A stretch of DNA of 64,000 nt from Flavobacteriales bacterium (GTDB taxonomy: Bacteria > Bacteroidota > Bacteroidia > Flavobacteriales > Flavobacteriaceae), in assembly GCA_018335925.1 (NCBI GenBank), contig JAGXRF010000017.1, positions 124,001 through 188,000 of the forward strand, written 5' to 3'. The notes under the pieces are model-generated. The model saw only the letters and a program-made list of their open reading frames with translations, had not been told where the DNA came from and ran no database searches. A program made the translations under genes and the position numbers. Below, in pieces: positions 28,585 through 38,579 of the stretch. Positions within the stretch are counted from its first letter, which is position 1; each line of letters opens with the position of its first letter.

Positions 28585-29673
28585 TTACAATTGGTATGCT
28601 ACCGCATTGATATGCATCCCGGCACCAACAGAAGCAAACAATACATAATCTCCCGGATGTAATTCATGTGGAGGCAAATGTCCGTTTAAAATCATATAAA
28701 ACAAAGTAGGAACTGTTGCAACACTAGAGTTTCCGAGCGTTTGGATGTTCATGGGCATGATATTTTCCGGTGCTTTTTGTTGGTATAATTTATAAAAACG
28801 TTGCACAATAGCTTCATCCATTTTTTCATTGGCTTGATGGATCAAAATTTTACTGATTTTTTCTACTGGCAAGCCTGTTTTATCCCAACAAGCTTTCATG
28901 GCAGCTGGCACTTTTGATAAAGCAAATTCATAAATTTTTCTGCCATGCATTTTAATATATCGCTCTTTCTCTCCTTTTTCTTTTTTATTGCTTGGTCCAA
29001 AAAACAAATAGCCTGCTTCTTCTACTGCATAAGTAGCAGTTTGATGGGCTAAAAATCCGCCTTCTTCTTCCGTAACTGCCAATACTGTTGCACCAGCTCC
29101 ATCAGAAAAAATCATACTATCTCTGTCGTGCATATCTACCACTCTTGACAAAGCTTCTGCACCAATTACCAAACATTTTTTGGCCATTCCGGCTTGTATA
29201 AATGCTTTGGCTTGAATGAGACCTTCTACCCAGCCAGGACATCCGAATAAAATATCATAAGCCACACAATTCGGATTTTGAATGCCTAATTTTTGCTTAA
29301 CTCTACATGCCAAGCCAGGCAAAATATCCGATTGGATGGTATCTTTTTTAACATCTCCAAAATTATGAGCTACAATAATGTAATCTAACTCTTCTCCTGA
29401 AATTCTGGCATTTTCAATTGCTTCTTTTGCTGCTAAATATGCAATATCGGAGGTTTGCATTTCATCAGGTAAATACCTGCGTTCATATATGCCGGTAATT
29501 TCCAAAAACTTCTGAGCAATAACCTCATTGCTGTGTGGAAAAACCTCGCCATCTTCGGTATAAAACTCATGTTGAGAAAAATCTTGGTTAGAGATTTTTT
29601 GGGGTGGAATATAACAACCGTTACCAATGATTTTGTAGTGCATAATATTAAAGCTAAAGTGCAAAATTAACAA
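28585..29673 (-). CDS. 3-oxoacyl-ACP synthase III family protein
   Basis: Catalytic triad context FGCPGWVEG, ILIHQANEKM, LGNSSVATVP. Confidence 0.9.
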   Translation of the reverse strand: MLILHFSFNIMHYKIIGNGCYIPPQKISNQDFSQHEFYTEDGEVFPHSNEVIAQKFLEITGIYERRYLPDEMQTSDIAYLAAKEAIENARISGEELDYIIVAHNFGDVKKDTIQSDILPGLACRVKQKLGIQNPNCVAYDILFGCPGWVEGLIQAKAFIQAGMAKKCLVIGAEALSRVVDMHDRDSMIFSDGAGATVLAVTEEEGGFLAHQTATYAVEEAGYLFFGPSNKKEKGEKERYIKMHGRKIYEFALSKVPAAMKACWDKTGLPVEKISKILIHQANEKMDEAIVQRFYKLYQQKAPENIMPMNIQTLGNSSVATVPTLFYMILNGHLPPHELHPGDYVLFASVGAGMHINAVAYQL

Positions 29674-29779
29674 ACACTTTAGCTTTATGTAACGAACAAT
29701 TAATAAAGTATTTCACTTTTACATAAAAAAACTAATTTTTATGTTAAATAGAGAAATAATCAAAAATACTACTCTTTTA

Positions 29780-30496
29780 TTATGAAATTTGCATTGGAAC
29801 TTCTAATAATAGTAATTGCGTTCCATCTTGTACTTGAAACTTTACTTCATTGGCACCTACAATTCCTATGGCATCTCTTTGAGTAAGAACTTGGTTGTTA
29901 ATGGTAGCAGCTCCTTGAACTACCATCACATACAATCCATTATTTCCATCTTTCCATCTATAAGAAACTTCTTGAGTTTGGTTAAACTTACCTAAATGAA
30001 ACCAAGCATTTTGATGGATCCAAACCCCATCATCCTCAGGATTTGGTGACAATATTTGTTGCCACTTGTTAAACAAATCAGGTTGATGGATAGATAATTG
30101 TTGGTAGCGTGGAGTTACGTTCTGTTTGTTTGGGAACAACCAAATTTGAAACAATTTGGTTTGTTTGTCCGCATTCGGATTAAACTCACTGTGTTGAATA
30201 CCGGTGCCTGCACTCATCACTTGGATTTCTCCATGTTTGATAATAGATTGGTTACCCATGCTGTCTTTATGAGCCAAATCACCTTCTAACGGTATCGTGA
30301 TAATTTCCATATTATCGTGCGGATGGGTACCAAACCCCATACCGGGAGCAATAGTATCGTCATTCAACACACGCAATACACCAAAGTTTACTTTTTCTGG
30401 ATAATACCAATTGGCAAAACTAAAACTGTGATACGCGTTTAACCATCCGTGGTTGGCATGGCCACGTTCGTTGGCAGGATATAATATTGTTTTCAT
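29780..30496 (-). CDS. Pirin family protein
   Basis: RGHANHGWLNAYHSFSFANWYYPEKVNFGVLRVLNDD, GFGTHPHDNMEIITIPLEGDLAHKDSMG. Confidence 0.95.
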   Translation of the reverse strand: MKTILYPANERGHANHGWLNAYHSFSFANWYYPEKVNFGVLRVLNDDTIAPGMGFGTHPHDNMEIITIPLEGDLAHKDSMGNQSIIKHGEIQVMSAGTGIQHSEFNPNADKQTKLFQIWLFPNKQNVTPRYQQLSIHQPDLFNKWQQILSPNPEDDGVWIHQNAWFHLGKFNQTQEVSYRWKDGNNGLYVMVVQGAATINNQVLTQRDAIGIVGANEVKFQVQDGTQLLLLEVPMQIS

Positions 30497-30701
30497 CTTG
30501 TTGAAATTTTAAAATTACTTGCATTAAATTAAATTACAACACAAAATTACTGTAAGCAATTTATATCATCGCTTAATGTAGATTAAGAACAAATATCTGT
30601 TACATTTTTTATTCAAATAATCAAATTTGTGAATAAAAAATCCTGGTTTACAATGTTTTAATTTTTTGTTTAATTTTATGCAAACCAATAAAATTTAATG
30701 T

Positions 30702-31643
30702 ATGATAAAAAAATTACTCTCATTTTGTTATGTAACTATAGTAGTAGCAACTCTGCCATTTACTATAAATGCTCAAAATTTTGACCAAAGTATTTTGACT
30801 CAAAATTTTTCAGGTGTAATTCCAAATGCTTATGCCTCGACTACCGGAACAACTAGTTTTGTTGGCCCATTAACCAATACTGCAAGAACTTATCAAATGT
30901 TAATTGCGGCTAGTGAATTAACTGAATTTGTAAACAAAGAGCTTACTGGCCTACAGTTTCGATTGCAATCTTCTCAAGCTACTGCTTGGCCAACTAGTGA
31001 AATAACGTTTGCTTCTTACGATGTATACTTGAGTGGGTGTGTTAATCCTGCGAATAGAAGTTTTACTTTTTCAGAAAATGTGGTTGGTAATCAAACTCAA
31101 GTTAGAACTGGAAGTTATACAATACCAATAGAAAGTTTTCCAGGAGGTGGAAACCCTAATGGTTTTGGGGCGAATATTGCCTTTAATACCAATTATTTAT
31201 ACACTGGAGGAAATTTACTGATCGAAATACGACATAGTGGCTCTTCAGGAACCTCTAGATCTAATGATGCCATTGGCACTGCTATTACAGGATATGGCAC
31301 AGCTTTTAGTGCCTGTTGGACAGGTAGCTATACCGGAACTGCTGGAGTACAAGGTAATTTTTCTGTGATTCAATTAAATACCAATTCACCTTTGAGCGTA
31401 TTGGAAAACAATAAAAATACCGTTAGGGTATTTCCGAATCCAACTACAGAAAAGTTACATATTCAACATGAGCAAAACCTTGAAAATTGGTATTTATACA
31501 ACATTTATGGTCAATTAATGATGCAAGGTAAGGTATCTTCTAATTTATTTACTTTAGATGTTACCACTTTAAATACCGGAACTTATTTGTTACAATTGAG
31601 TGATGGTGAGAGCATTTCTACCCATAAAATATTGAAAAAATAA
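30702..31643 (+). CDS. Secreted protein with T9SS type A sorting domain
   Basis: Signal peptide and C-terminal VFPNPTTEKLHIQ...LNTGTYLLQLSDGESISTHKILKK. Confidence 0.85.
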   Translation: MIKKLLSFCYVTIVVATLPFTINAQNFDQSILTQNFSGVIPNAYASTTGTTSFVGPLTNTARTYQMLIAASELTEFVNKELTGLQFRLQSSQATAWPTSEITFASYDVYLSGCVNPANRSFTFSENVVGNQTQVRTGSYTIPIESFPGGGNPNGFGANIAFNTNYLYTGGNLLIEIRHSGSSGTSRSNDAIGTAITGYGTAFSACWTGSYTGTAGVQGNFSVIQLNTNSPLSVLENNKNTVRVFPNPTTEKLHIQHEQNLENWYLYNIYGQLMMQGKVSSNLFTLDVTTLNTGTYLLQLSDGESISTHKILKK

Positions 31644-31665
31644 AAATCGTTTACATACAAACTAA

Positions 31666-31697
31666 GCCCATATGCAATAAACATATGGGCATTTTTA
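31666..31697. terminator. Terminator between T9SS-CTD gene (+) and Crp/Fnr gene (-)
   Basis: GCCCATATG-CAATAAA-CATATGGGC then ATTTTTATTT. Confidence 0.75.
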
Positions 31698-32270
31698 TTT
31701 CCGCAATAATTTAGCTTTCATTTTGCTAAAAAATTCAGGAGTAACTCCCAAGTAGGAAGCTATGTATTTTTGAGAAACTCTTTGTATTAAAGATGGATAT
31801 TTATTGCAAAACTTTACAAAACGTTCTTCGGCAGATAAACTTAAATTATCTAGCAATCTTTCTTGATGAGCTACTAATGAATTCTCTGCTAAAATCCTGA
31901 AAAAACGTTCCAACTTTGGCAATTTTTGGTACAGAACCTCTTGGTTATCTTTGGTTAAAATTACCAATGTAGCGTCTTCTAAAACCTCTATAAACAAGTT
32001 ACCTGGCTTTTGTGAAAAATAACTATACATATCTGCCATCCACCAACCTTCGCATGCAAAATGTAAAATTTGTTCATGGATGTTATCTTTTACACTAAAA
32101 TTTCGCAATACTCCTGATAAAACAAAATACGTTTGGTTGGAAATGGTTCCTGCTTGTTGCAAAATGGTTTTGGCCGGATAGCTATTTATCTCAACCACCG
32201 ATTGCAACAATTGTTGCTCTTCCAAAGAAAGAGGGACATGTTTTTGTATGTTTTGAAAAAGTAATTCCAT
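31695..32270 (-). CDS. Crp/Fnr family transcriptional regulator
   Basis: cNMP-binding-like N-domain; C-terminal HTH QRVSQKYIASYLGVTPEFFSKMKAKLL. Confidence 0.87.
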   Translation of the reverse strand: MELLFQNIQKHVPLSLEEQQLLQSVVEINSYPAKTILQQAGTISNQTYFVLSGVLRNFSVKDNIHEQILHFACEGWWMADMYSYFSQKPGNLFIEVLEDATLVILTKDNQEVLYQKLPKLERFFRILAENSLVAHQERLLDNLSLSAEERFVKFCNKYPSLIQRVSQKYIASYLGVTPEFFSKMKAKLLRK

Positions 32271-32279
32271 AGTAAATTG

Positions 32280-32416
32280 AGGGTGACTATAAAGTCAGAA
32301 ATTATGCCATAACCCACTTATTTCAAAATCTTAGCTTTACAAAAACAACGAATAAGATTAGAAGCTGAAACAAGTTCAGCTTGACAAGAATAGAAGAATT
32401 TTAGGACACACCCACT
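32280..32416. repeat. REP-like palindromic element (copy 2, degenerate, opposite orientation)
   Basis: AGAAGCTGAAACAAGTTCAGCTTGACA is the reverse complement (1 mismatch) of the 22.4-kb copy; flanking ggacacaccc resembles the outer IR. Confidence 0.5.
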
Positions 32417-33613
32417 TTAGCTTACCGCTTCTTTGATTCTTTTCAAAGCTTCTATTAACAAGTCTTCACTGGTTGCATAAGAAAAACGAATACAATTCGG
32501 ATTTCCAAAGGCATCTCCGGTAACGGTTGCTACATTAGCTTCTGATAGTAAAAACATCGAAAAATCATTAGCATCATTGATGAATTTTCCTTTTAATGTT
32601 TTTCCAAAATAATTGGAAACATCCGGAAAAACATAAAATGCACCTTCCGGGACATTTAATTTAAATCCGGGAATATCTTTTACCAATCCAACTACCAAAT
32701 CTCTTCGGTTTTTAAATGCTTGTACCATGTTGTTTAATACATCAGGAGGTGCATCAACAGCTGCAATGGTAGCTCTTTGTGCAATAGAATTGGCTCCACT
32801 AGTCACTTGTCCTTGAATTTTAGTACAAGCCTTTGCAATAAACTCAGGTGCTCCGATATATCCAATTCTCCAACCTGTCATCGCAAAAGCTTTCGCAACG
32901 CCATTTACAGTAATGGTTCTGTCAAACATTCCGTCAATTGAACCTATACTGCAAAAAGTACCTGAAAAGTTGATATGTTCGTAAATTTCATCCGCAACCA
33001 TATATACATTTGGATGCTGTAAAATTACTTTTGATAAAGCTTCCAATTCCTCTCTACTGTATACAGAACCACTCGGATTGCATGGAGAACTATACCAAAT
33101 CATTTTGGTTTTTGGAGTAATTGCTTGTTGTAATTGTTCCGGTGTAATTTTAAAATCGGTTTCCACCGAAGTTGGAACAACCACCGGTGTACCTCCAGAT
33201 AACTTGATAATTTCGTAGTAAGAAACCCAATAGGGAGCAGGTAAAATAACTTCGTCGCCTTCATTTAACATCACTTGGGCAATGTTATACAAAGACTGTT
33301 TTGCTCCTGTAGAAACTACAATTTGCGATGGGGTATAATGTAATTGGTTATCTCTTTTAAATTTTCTGCAAATCGCTTCTTTCAATTCCAAATATCCATC
33401 TACAGGAGTGTAGGTAGAATAATTGTCATCGATTGCTTTTTTAGCAGCTTCTTTGATAAAATCAGGGGTATTAAAATCAGGTTCCCCTAAACTCAAACTG
33501 ATGATGTCTTTACCTTGTGCTTTCAATTCTCTTGCCAAAGCAGCCATTGCCAAGGTTTGGGAGGTTTGTAATTGGTTGATCCTATCGGAAAGTACGCTAT
33601 TCATGAAAATCAA
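32417..33613 (-). CDS. Pyridoxal phosphate-dependent aminotransferase (aspartate aminotransferase-like, class I)
   Basis: SLSLGEPDFNTPDFIK, SSPCNPSGSVYSREEL, NGVAKAFAMTGWRIGYIG. Confidence 0.94.
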   Translation of the reverse strand: MIFMNSVLSDRINQLQTSQTLAMAALARELKAQGKDIISLSLGEPDFNTPDFIKEAAKKAIDDNYSTYTPVDGYLELKEAICRKFKRDNQLHYTPSQIVVSTGAKQSLYNIAQVMLNEGDEVILPAPYWVSYYEIIKLSGGTPVVVPTSVETDFKITPEQLQQAITPKTKMIWYSSPCNPSGSVYSREELEALSKVILQHPNVYMVADEIYEHINFSGTFCSIGSIDGMFDRTITVNGVAKAFAMTGWRIGYIGAPEFIAKACTKIQGQVTSGANSIAQRATIAAVDAPPDVLNNMVQAFKNRRDLVVGLVKDIPGFKLNVPEGAFYVFPDVSNYFGKTLKGKFINDANDFSMFLLSEANVATVTGDAFGNPNCIRFSYATSEDLLIEALKRIKEAVS

Positions 33614-33637
33614 GTTAAAGAGTTAATCCAATTTTAA

Positions 33638-34732
33638 TTAAGCCATTTGAGGTCTTTGTCCTAATTCACGTAAATGACGGAAATGCGATTTAATTGCTTC
33701 TCTAGTAGTTTGATACTCATAGTAAGGCAAGTTGAATTCTTTAGCAGTTTCCTTTACAATTTTTGCGATTTTTCCGTAATGAATATGGCTAATATGTGGA
33801 AAAATATGGTGCTCTATTTGGTGGTTCAAACCTCCGGTAAAAAAGTTTACCAACCAGTTTTTTGGTGCAAAATTAGCAGTAGTGTACAATTGATGAATAG
33901 CCCAAATGTGCTCCATTTTACCTTCTTCATTTGGTTCAGGATTAACGGTATCCTCCACAATATGTGCTAATTGAAACACCATACTTAAAATCAAACCTGC
34001 TGTATAATGCATTACCAAAAAGCCTAATACAACTTTCCACCAAGCGATACCTATTATCATTGGCAACACCAACCAAATACTAAAGTAAATAATTTTGGTT
34101 ACAACCAAAATACTCCAATTTTTTATTGGGTTTGGAAACTCTCCGTAAGATAACTTTCTTTTGATGTATCTGGACATTTGTGCAAAATCGGTAGTAATTG
34201 CCCAGTTAAAGGTCAGCAATCCGTATAACAATACGGAATAATAATGTTGAAAGCGATGAAATCTTTTCCATGGTGATTGCTTGGTAAAACGCATAATTCT
34301 TCCTGCTTCCAAGTCTTCATCGTGCCCGTGAATATTGGTAAAGGTGTGATGCAAAACGTTGTGTTGTACTTGCCAGTTATAAACGTTTCCGGCTAAAATA
34401 TAAATGGAACTTCCCATGATTTTATTTACCCATGGTTTGGTGGAATAAGAACCGTGGTTACCATCGTGCATTACATTCATCCCAACTCCTGCCATGCCTA
34501 TTCCGATGACTACGTTAAGTAATAAATAAGCCCAAAATGGCATTGGTAAAGAAATCATGAAAAAATAAGGGGCCAAAAACAAGGTAAACATCAAAATGGT
34601 TTTTGTGTGTAATTTCCAGTTTCCGGTTTTGGCTATTTGATTTTCTTTGAAATAATCGTTAACTCTTTTGTTTAGTGTTCTAAAAAACTTTAAGCTGTCT
34701 TGTGTTGAAAAGGTAGGAATTTGTGTATTCAT
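33638..34732 (-). CDS. Membrane fatty acid (acyl-CoA/acyl-lipid) desaturase
   Basis: Histidine boxes HDGNHGS, HNVLHH, QIEHHIFP; start placed at MNTQIPTF. Confidence 0.92.
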   Translation of the reverse strand: MNTQIPTFSTQDSLKFFRTLNKRVNDYFKENQIAKTGNWKLHTKTILMFTLFLAPYFFMISLPMPFWAYLLLNVVIGIGMAGVGMNVMHDGNHGSYSTKPWVNKIMGSSIYILAGNVYNWQVQHNVLHHTFTNIHGHDEDLEAGRIMRFTKQSPWKRFHRFQHYYSVLLYGLLTFNWAITTDFAQMSRYIKRKLSYGEFPNPIKNWSILVVTKIIYFSIWLVLPMIIGIAWWKVVLGFLVMHYTAGLILSMVFQLAHIVEDTVNPEPNEEGKMEHIWAIHQLYTTANFAPKNWLVNFFTGGLNHQIEHHIFPHISHIHYGKIAKIVKETAKEFNLPYYEYQTTREAIKSHFRHLRELGQRPQMA

Positions 34733-34842
34733 TATTTGTATTAAAAAGTATTGCAACAAATGTAAGGATTAATGCATTAGTTAAAGGACAACAATTGCCA
34801 ATTTTTAAAATTAAAAAAGCATTATTTTTGTTAAAAAAATTC

Positions 34843-35460
34843 ATGGAAGTCCTTACAACTTATTTTCCTCATTTAACTCCGTTACAAATACAACAATTTC
34901 AAGCTTTATATCCTTTGTATTTAGATTGGAATAGCAAGATTAATGTGGTTTCCAGAAAAGATATCGAAGAATTGTACACCCGACATGTATTACATTCTCT
35001 AGGAATTGCAAAAGTTATCTCCTTTCAACCAAACACTAAAATTGTAGATGTAGGCACAGGTGGCGGATTTCCGGGGATTCCGTTAGCTATTTTATTTCCA
35101 GAGTGCCAATTTGATTTAATAGATGTGATTGGAAAAAAAATAAAGGTAGTTAATGAAGTTGCTCATGCTATTGGATTAAAAAACATAAAAGCAACCCAAA
35201 CCAGAGCTGAAACCTTAAAAGATAAATATGATTTTGTGGTAAGTAGAGCGGTTACCAACATGACCGATTTTGTGCAATGGGTGCAACCGCATGTAACGAA
35301 AAATAGTAAAAATGAATTACCTAATGGAATTTTATACTTAAAGGGGGGGGATTTAACCGAAGAATTGGCTCCATTCCCAAAAGCAAAATTGTTCGACTTA
35401 TCTACTTTTTTTTCAGAAGATTTTTTTGAAACCAAAAAGGTGGTTTATTTAGGATTATAA
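34843..35460 (+). CDS. rsmG: 16S rRNA (guanine(527)-N(7))-methyltransferase RsmG
   Basis: NVVSRKDIEELYTRHVLHSLGIAKV, VDVGTGGGFPGIPLAILFP; start placed at MEVLTTYF. Confidence 0.95.
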   Translation: MEVLTTYFPHLTPLQIQQFQALYPLYLDWNSKINVVSRKDIEELYTRHVLHSLGIAKVISFQPNTKIVDVGTGGGFPGIPLAILFPECQFDLIDVIGKKIKVVNEVAHAIGLKNIKATQTRAETLKDKYDFVVSRAVTNMTDFVQWVQPHVTKNSKNELPNGILYLKGGDLTEELAPFPKAKLFDLSTFFSEDFFETKKVVYLGL

Positions 35461-35465
35461 AATTA

Positions 35466-35495
35466 ATTAGCCCACGATTAAAAACGTGGGCTAAT
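35466..35495. terminator. Bidirectional terminator between rsmG and CoA-transferase gene
   Basis: ATTAGCCCACG-N8-CGTGGGCTAAT perfect stem. Confidence 0.75.
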
Positions 35496-35507
35496 ATTTA
35501 ATAAAAA

Positions 35508-36791
35508 TTAAAATATTTTTTTGATGTGCATAAAATCAAAATAGGCATTTTCTATCGCTTCTCTATGGTCAGGATGCGCAATATCTACCAAAGCTTTCAC
35601 TCTTTGTTTGAGTGTTTTGCCATACAAATCTGCTATCCCATATTCGGTAATTACATATTGTACGTGCGAACGAGTAGTAACCACACCTGCACCTTGTTTT
35701 AAAAAAGGCACAATTCTGGTTTCACCTCTTTTGGTGGTTGATGGCAAAGCAATAATAGCCTTTCCTCCTACACTTAACGAAGCACCACGAATAAAATCCA
35801 TTTGCCCTCCTACCCCAGAATACATCGATCCACCGATTGAATCCGCACAAACTTGTCCGGTTAAATCCACTTCAATTGCAGAATTGATGGCAATCATTTT
35901 TGGGTTTTTTCTAATTCGAGCCGTGTCATTTACCGCAGAACTTTCTTTCATTTCAATAAACGAGTTATCATCTACAAAATCATACAATCTTTTCGAACCC
36001 ATTAAAAAAGTTGCCAAAACTCTTCCTCTGGTTGTGCCTTTGTAGTTACATGTTATCACGTTTTTTTCAATTAAGTCAATCACTCCATCCGAAAACATTT
36101 CGGTATGCAAACCCAAATCTTTATGATTGGTTAATTTACTCAAAGCGGCATTTGGAATTGAGCCTATCCCCATTTGTAAGGTGCTTCTGTCTTCTATTAA
36201 AGAAGCTACATACTCCCCTATTTTCTCTTCTTGCGGAGTAAAAGGTGTTACTTCATGACTATGGATAGGAGTATCTACTAAAACCAAAAAATCGATTTCA
36301 GACTCGTGCAAAATACCATCTCCAAAAGTTCGTGGCATGTTTGGGTTAACCTGTGCTATCACAATTTTTGCGTTTTCAATTGCAGCAATAGTAGCTTCCA
36401 CCGAAACTCCTAAAGAGCAATAACCGTGTCGGTCGGGTGGTGAAACATGAATAAAAACCACGTCTAATACCAATACTTTTTTGCGAAATAAGTGAGGTAA
36501 TTCACTTAAAAAAACAGGGGTATACGATCCGTTTCCTGCTTTTAATGTATGACGTACGTTAGCTCCAATAAAAAAGGAATTCACATGAAAACTTTCTGCT
36601 AAATCCGGATTGGCATAAGGTGCTGCACCTTCGGTGTGTAAATGACAAATTTCTACATTTCTCAATTCAGATGCTCTTTGCGTTAAAGCATGTGTTAAAA
36701 TAGTTGGGGTTGCTGCTGCGGCTTGTACATAAACTCTATCTCCTGATTTTACAACTTTCACAGCTTCTTCTGCAGTAACATATTTGCTCAT
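35508..36791 (-). CDS. Acetyl-CoA hydrolase/transferase family protein (4-hydroxybutyrate CoA-transferase-like)
   Basis: TAEEAVKVVKSGDRVYVQAA, GIGSIPNAAL, EYGIADLYGKTLKQRVKALVDIAHPDHRE; start placed at MSKYVTAEE. Confidence 0.9.
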   Translation of the reverse strand: MSKYVTAEEAVKVVKSGDRVYVQAAAATPTILTHALTQRASELRNVEICHLHTEGAAPYANPDLAESFHVNSFFIGANVRHTLKAGNGSYTPVFLSELPHLFRKKVLVLDVVFIHVSPPDRHGYCSLGVSVEATIAAIENAKIVIAQVNPNMPRTFGDGILHESEIDFLVLVDTPIHSHEVTPFTPQEEKIGEYVASLIEDRSTLQMGIGSIPNAALSKLTNHKDLGLHTEMFSDGVIDLIEKNVITCNYKGTTRGRVLATFLMGSKRLYDFVDDNSFIEMKESSAVNDTARIRKNPKMIAINSAIEVDLTGQVCADSIGGSMYSGVGGQMDFIRGASLSVGGKAIIALPSTTKRGETRIVPFLKQGAGVVTTRSHVQYVITEYGIADLYGKTLKQRVKALVDIAHPDHREAIENAYFDFMHIKKIF

Positions 36792-36941
36792 ATCTATCAA
36801 TTTTGGTTCAAATTTAAGTTGTAATTTAAACAAAAAACATGACTTTTCTCATAGTAAGACTTTTAAATAAAAATAAATAGAGGAATGAAAGTTTAAGTAA
36901 AAGGTAATAGATACCAAAAGCACAAAACCACTTTATTTTCC

Positions 36942-36949
36942 TACTTTTG
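36942..36949 (+). promoter_or_regulatory. Bacteroidetes -7 element TACTTTTG upstream of map
   Basis: TAnnTTTG match 19 nt before ATG. Confidence 0.45.
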
Positions 36950-36967
36950 CAACTTTAAATACCACAA

Positions 36968-37786
36968 ATGATTATCCCAAAAAACAGAGAAGAAATTGAA
37001 TTGATACGTCAGAGTGCCTTGCTGGTTTCCAAAACGTTAGGCATGGTAGCTGGCATTATCAAACCTGGCATTACCACTTTAGAATTAGACAAAATTGCAG
37101 AGGAATTTATCAGAGATAACGGAGGGGTTCCGGGATTTAAAGGACTGTATGGTTGTCCGAGCACTTTACTTACCAGTGTAAATGAGCAAGTAGTACATGG
37201 CTTACCAACCAACCGACCAATTGAAGATGGAGACATTGTTAGTGTGGATTGCGGGGTTTTGATGAACGACTTTTACGGAGATCATGCGTATACCTTTGAA
37301 ATTGGCAATGTAAAACCTGAGACTAAACTCCTATTACAACGCACCAAAGAATCTTTGTATATAGGAATTAAAGAATGTAAAACCGGTAATAGAGTAGGTG
37401 ATATTAGTAATGCCATTCAAAAATACACCGAATCTTTTGGTTATGGTGTTGTAAGAGAATTGGTCGGTCATGGTTTGGGTAGAAAATTACACGAAGAGCC
37501 TGAAGTTCCTAATTATGGTAAAAAAGGAAGTGGAAAATTATTGGTGGAAGGCATGACCATTGCCATTGAGCCTATGATTAACTTAGGAACCAAAAACATC
37601 CAACAATTAAAAGATGGATGGACTATTGTTACCCGCGACAAAAAACCAAGTGCCCATTTTGAGCACAATGTGGCCATTGTTGATGGTAAGCCTGAATTGT
37701 TATCTACTTTTGCTTATGTATACCAAGCTATAGGCATAGAAAGCAATGAAGAAGAAGGGTTAAGACAACAGGCATTGGTTTTATAA
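36968..37786 (+). CDS. map: Type I methionyl aminopeptidase
   Basis: SVDCGVLMNDFYGDHAYTF, VGHGLGRKLHEEPEVPNYG, TIAIEPMI. Confidence 0.96.
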   Translation: MIIPKNREEIELIRQSALLVSKTLGMVAGIIKPGITTLELDKIAEEFIRDNGGVPGFKGLYGCPSTLLTSVNEQVVHGLPTNRPIEDGDIVSVDCGVLMNDFYGDHAYTFEIGNVKPETKLLLQRTKESLYIGIKECKTGNRVGDISNAIQKYTESFGYGVVRELVGHGLGRKLHEEPEVPNYGKKGSGKLLVEGMTIAIEPMINLGTKNIQQLKDGWTIVTRDKKPSAHFEHNVAIVDGKPELLSTFAYVYQAIGIESNEEEGLRQQALVL

Positions 37787-37796
37787 ATAAATCAAG

Positions 37797-38579
37797 ATGA
37801 AGAAGTTATTTCGATGGGTATTGAATACCATTCCACGTCCGGTTTTAATTCGGTTGAGTTTGGTGGTTCGACCTGTTTTGGCTAGGTGGCTTAAAGGAAA
37901 TACTTATACCGATCCAATTGATGGAAAAAGTTTTCGCATGTTTTTGCCTTACGGATATGGCACTCAACGAAACAATGTATTGTCTCCAAGCACTTTATCA
38001 CTAGAAAGACATAGGTTATTATGGTTGTTTTTAAAAAATGAAACCAACTTTTTTACCTCTACCGAAAAAATACATTTATTGCATTTTGCTCCGGAGCAAG
38101 CTTTTTACCAATTGTTTAAACAGCAAAAGAATTTGGTATATACCACCACCGATTTGCTTTCTCCATTGGCAGATGTAAAAGCAGATATTTGTAATCTTCC
38201 ATTTGAAGACAACAGTTACGATGTCATATTTTGCAACCATGTGTTGGAGCATATCCCAAATGACACCAAAGCCATGCAAGAATTATACAGAGTGATGAAA
38301 CCCGGAGGTTGGGGAATTTTTCAAATTCCGCAAGATTTAAATAGAGAAAAAACTTTTACGGACGATAGCATCACCGACCCAAAAGAAAGAGCTAAAATTT
38401 TCGGACAATACGATCATGTTCGTGTGTATGGTAGAGACTATTTTAACCAGTTACGTTCTGTTGGGTTTGAGGTAGAAGAAGTTGACTATACTTTGCAACT
38501 AACCTCAGAAGAAGTTACAAGATATTGTTTGGCAAAAGGAGAAATTATTCCATTGGTTAAAAAACCTAAGGCAACTTAA
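37797..38579 (+). CDS. Class I SAM-dependent methyltransferase
   Basis: DICNLPFEDNSYDVIFCNHVLEHIPNDTKAMQELYRVMKPGGWG. Confidence 0.9.
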   Translation: MKKLFRWVLNTIPRPVLIRLSLVVRPVLARWLKGNTYTDPIDGKSFRMFLPYGYGTQRNNVLSPSTLSLERHRLLWLFLKNETNFFTSTEKIHLLHFAPEQAFYQLFKQQKNLVYTTTDLLSPLADVKADICNLPFEDNSYDVIFCNHVLEHIPNDTKAMQELYRVMKPGGWGIFQIPQDLNREKTFTDDSITDPKERAKIFGQYDHVRVYGRDYFNQLRSVGFEVEEVDYTLQLTSEEVTRYCLAKGEIIPLVKKPKAT

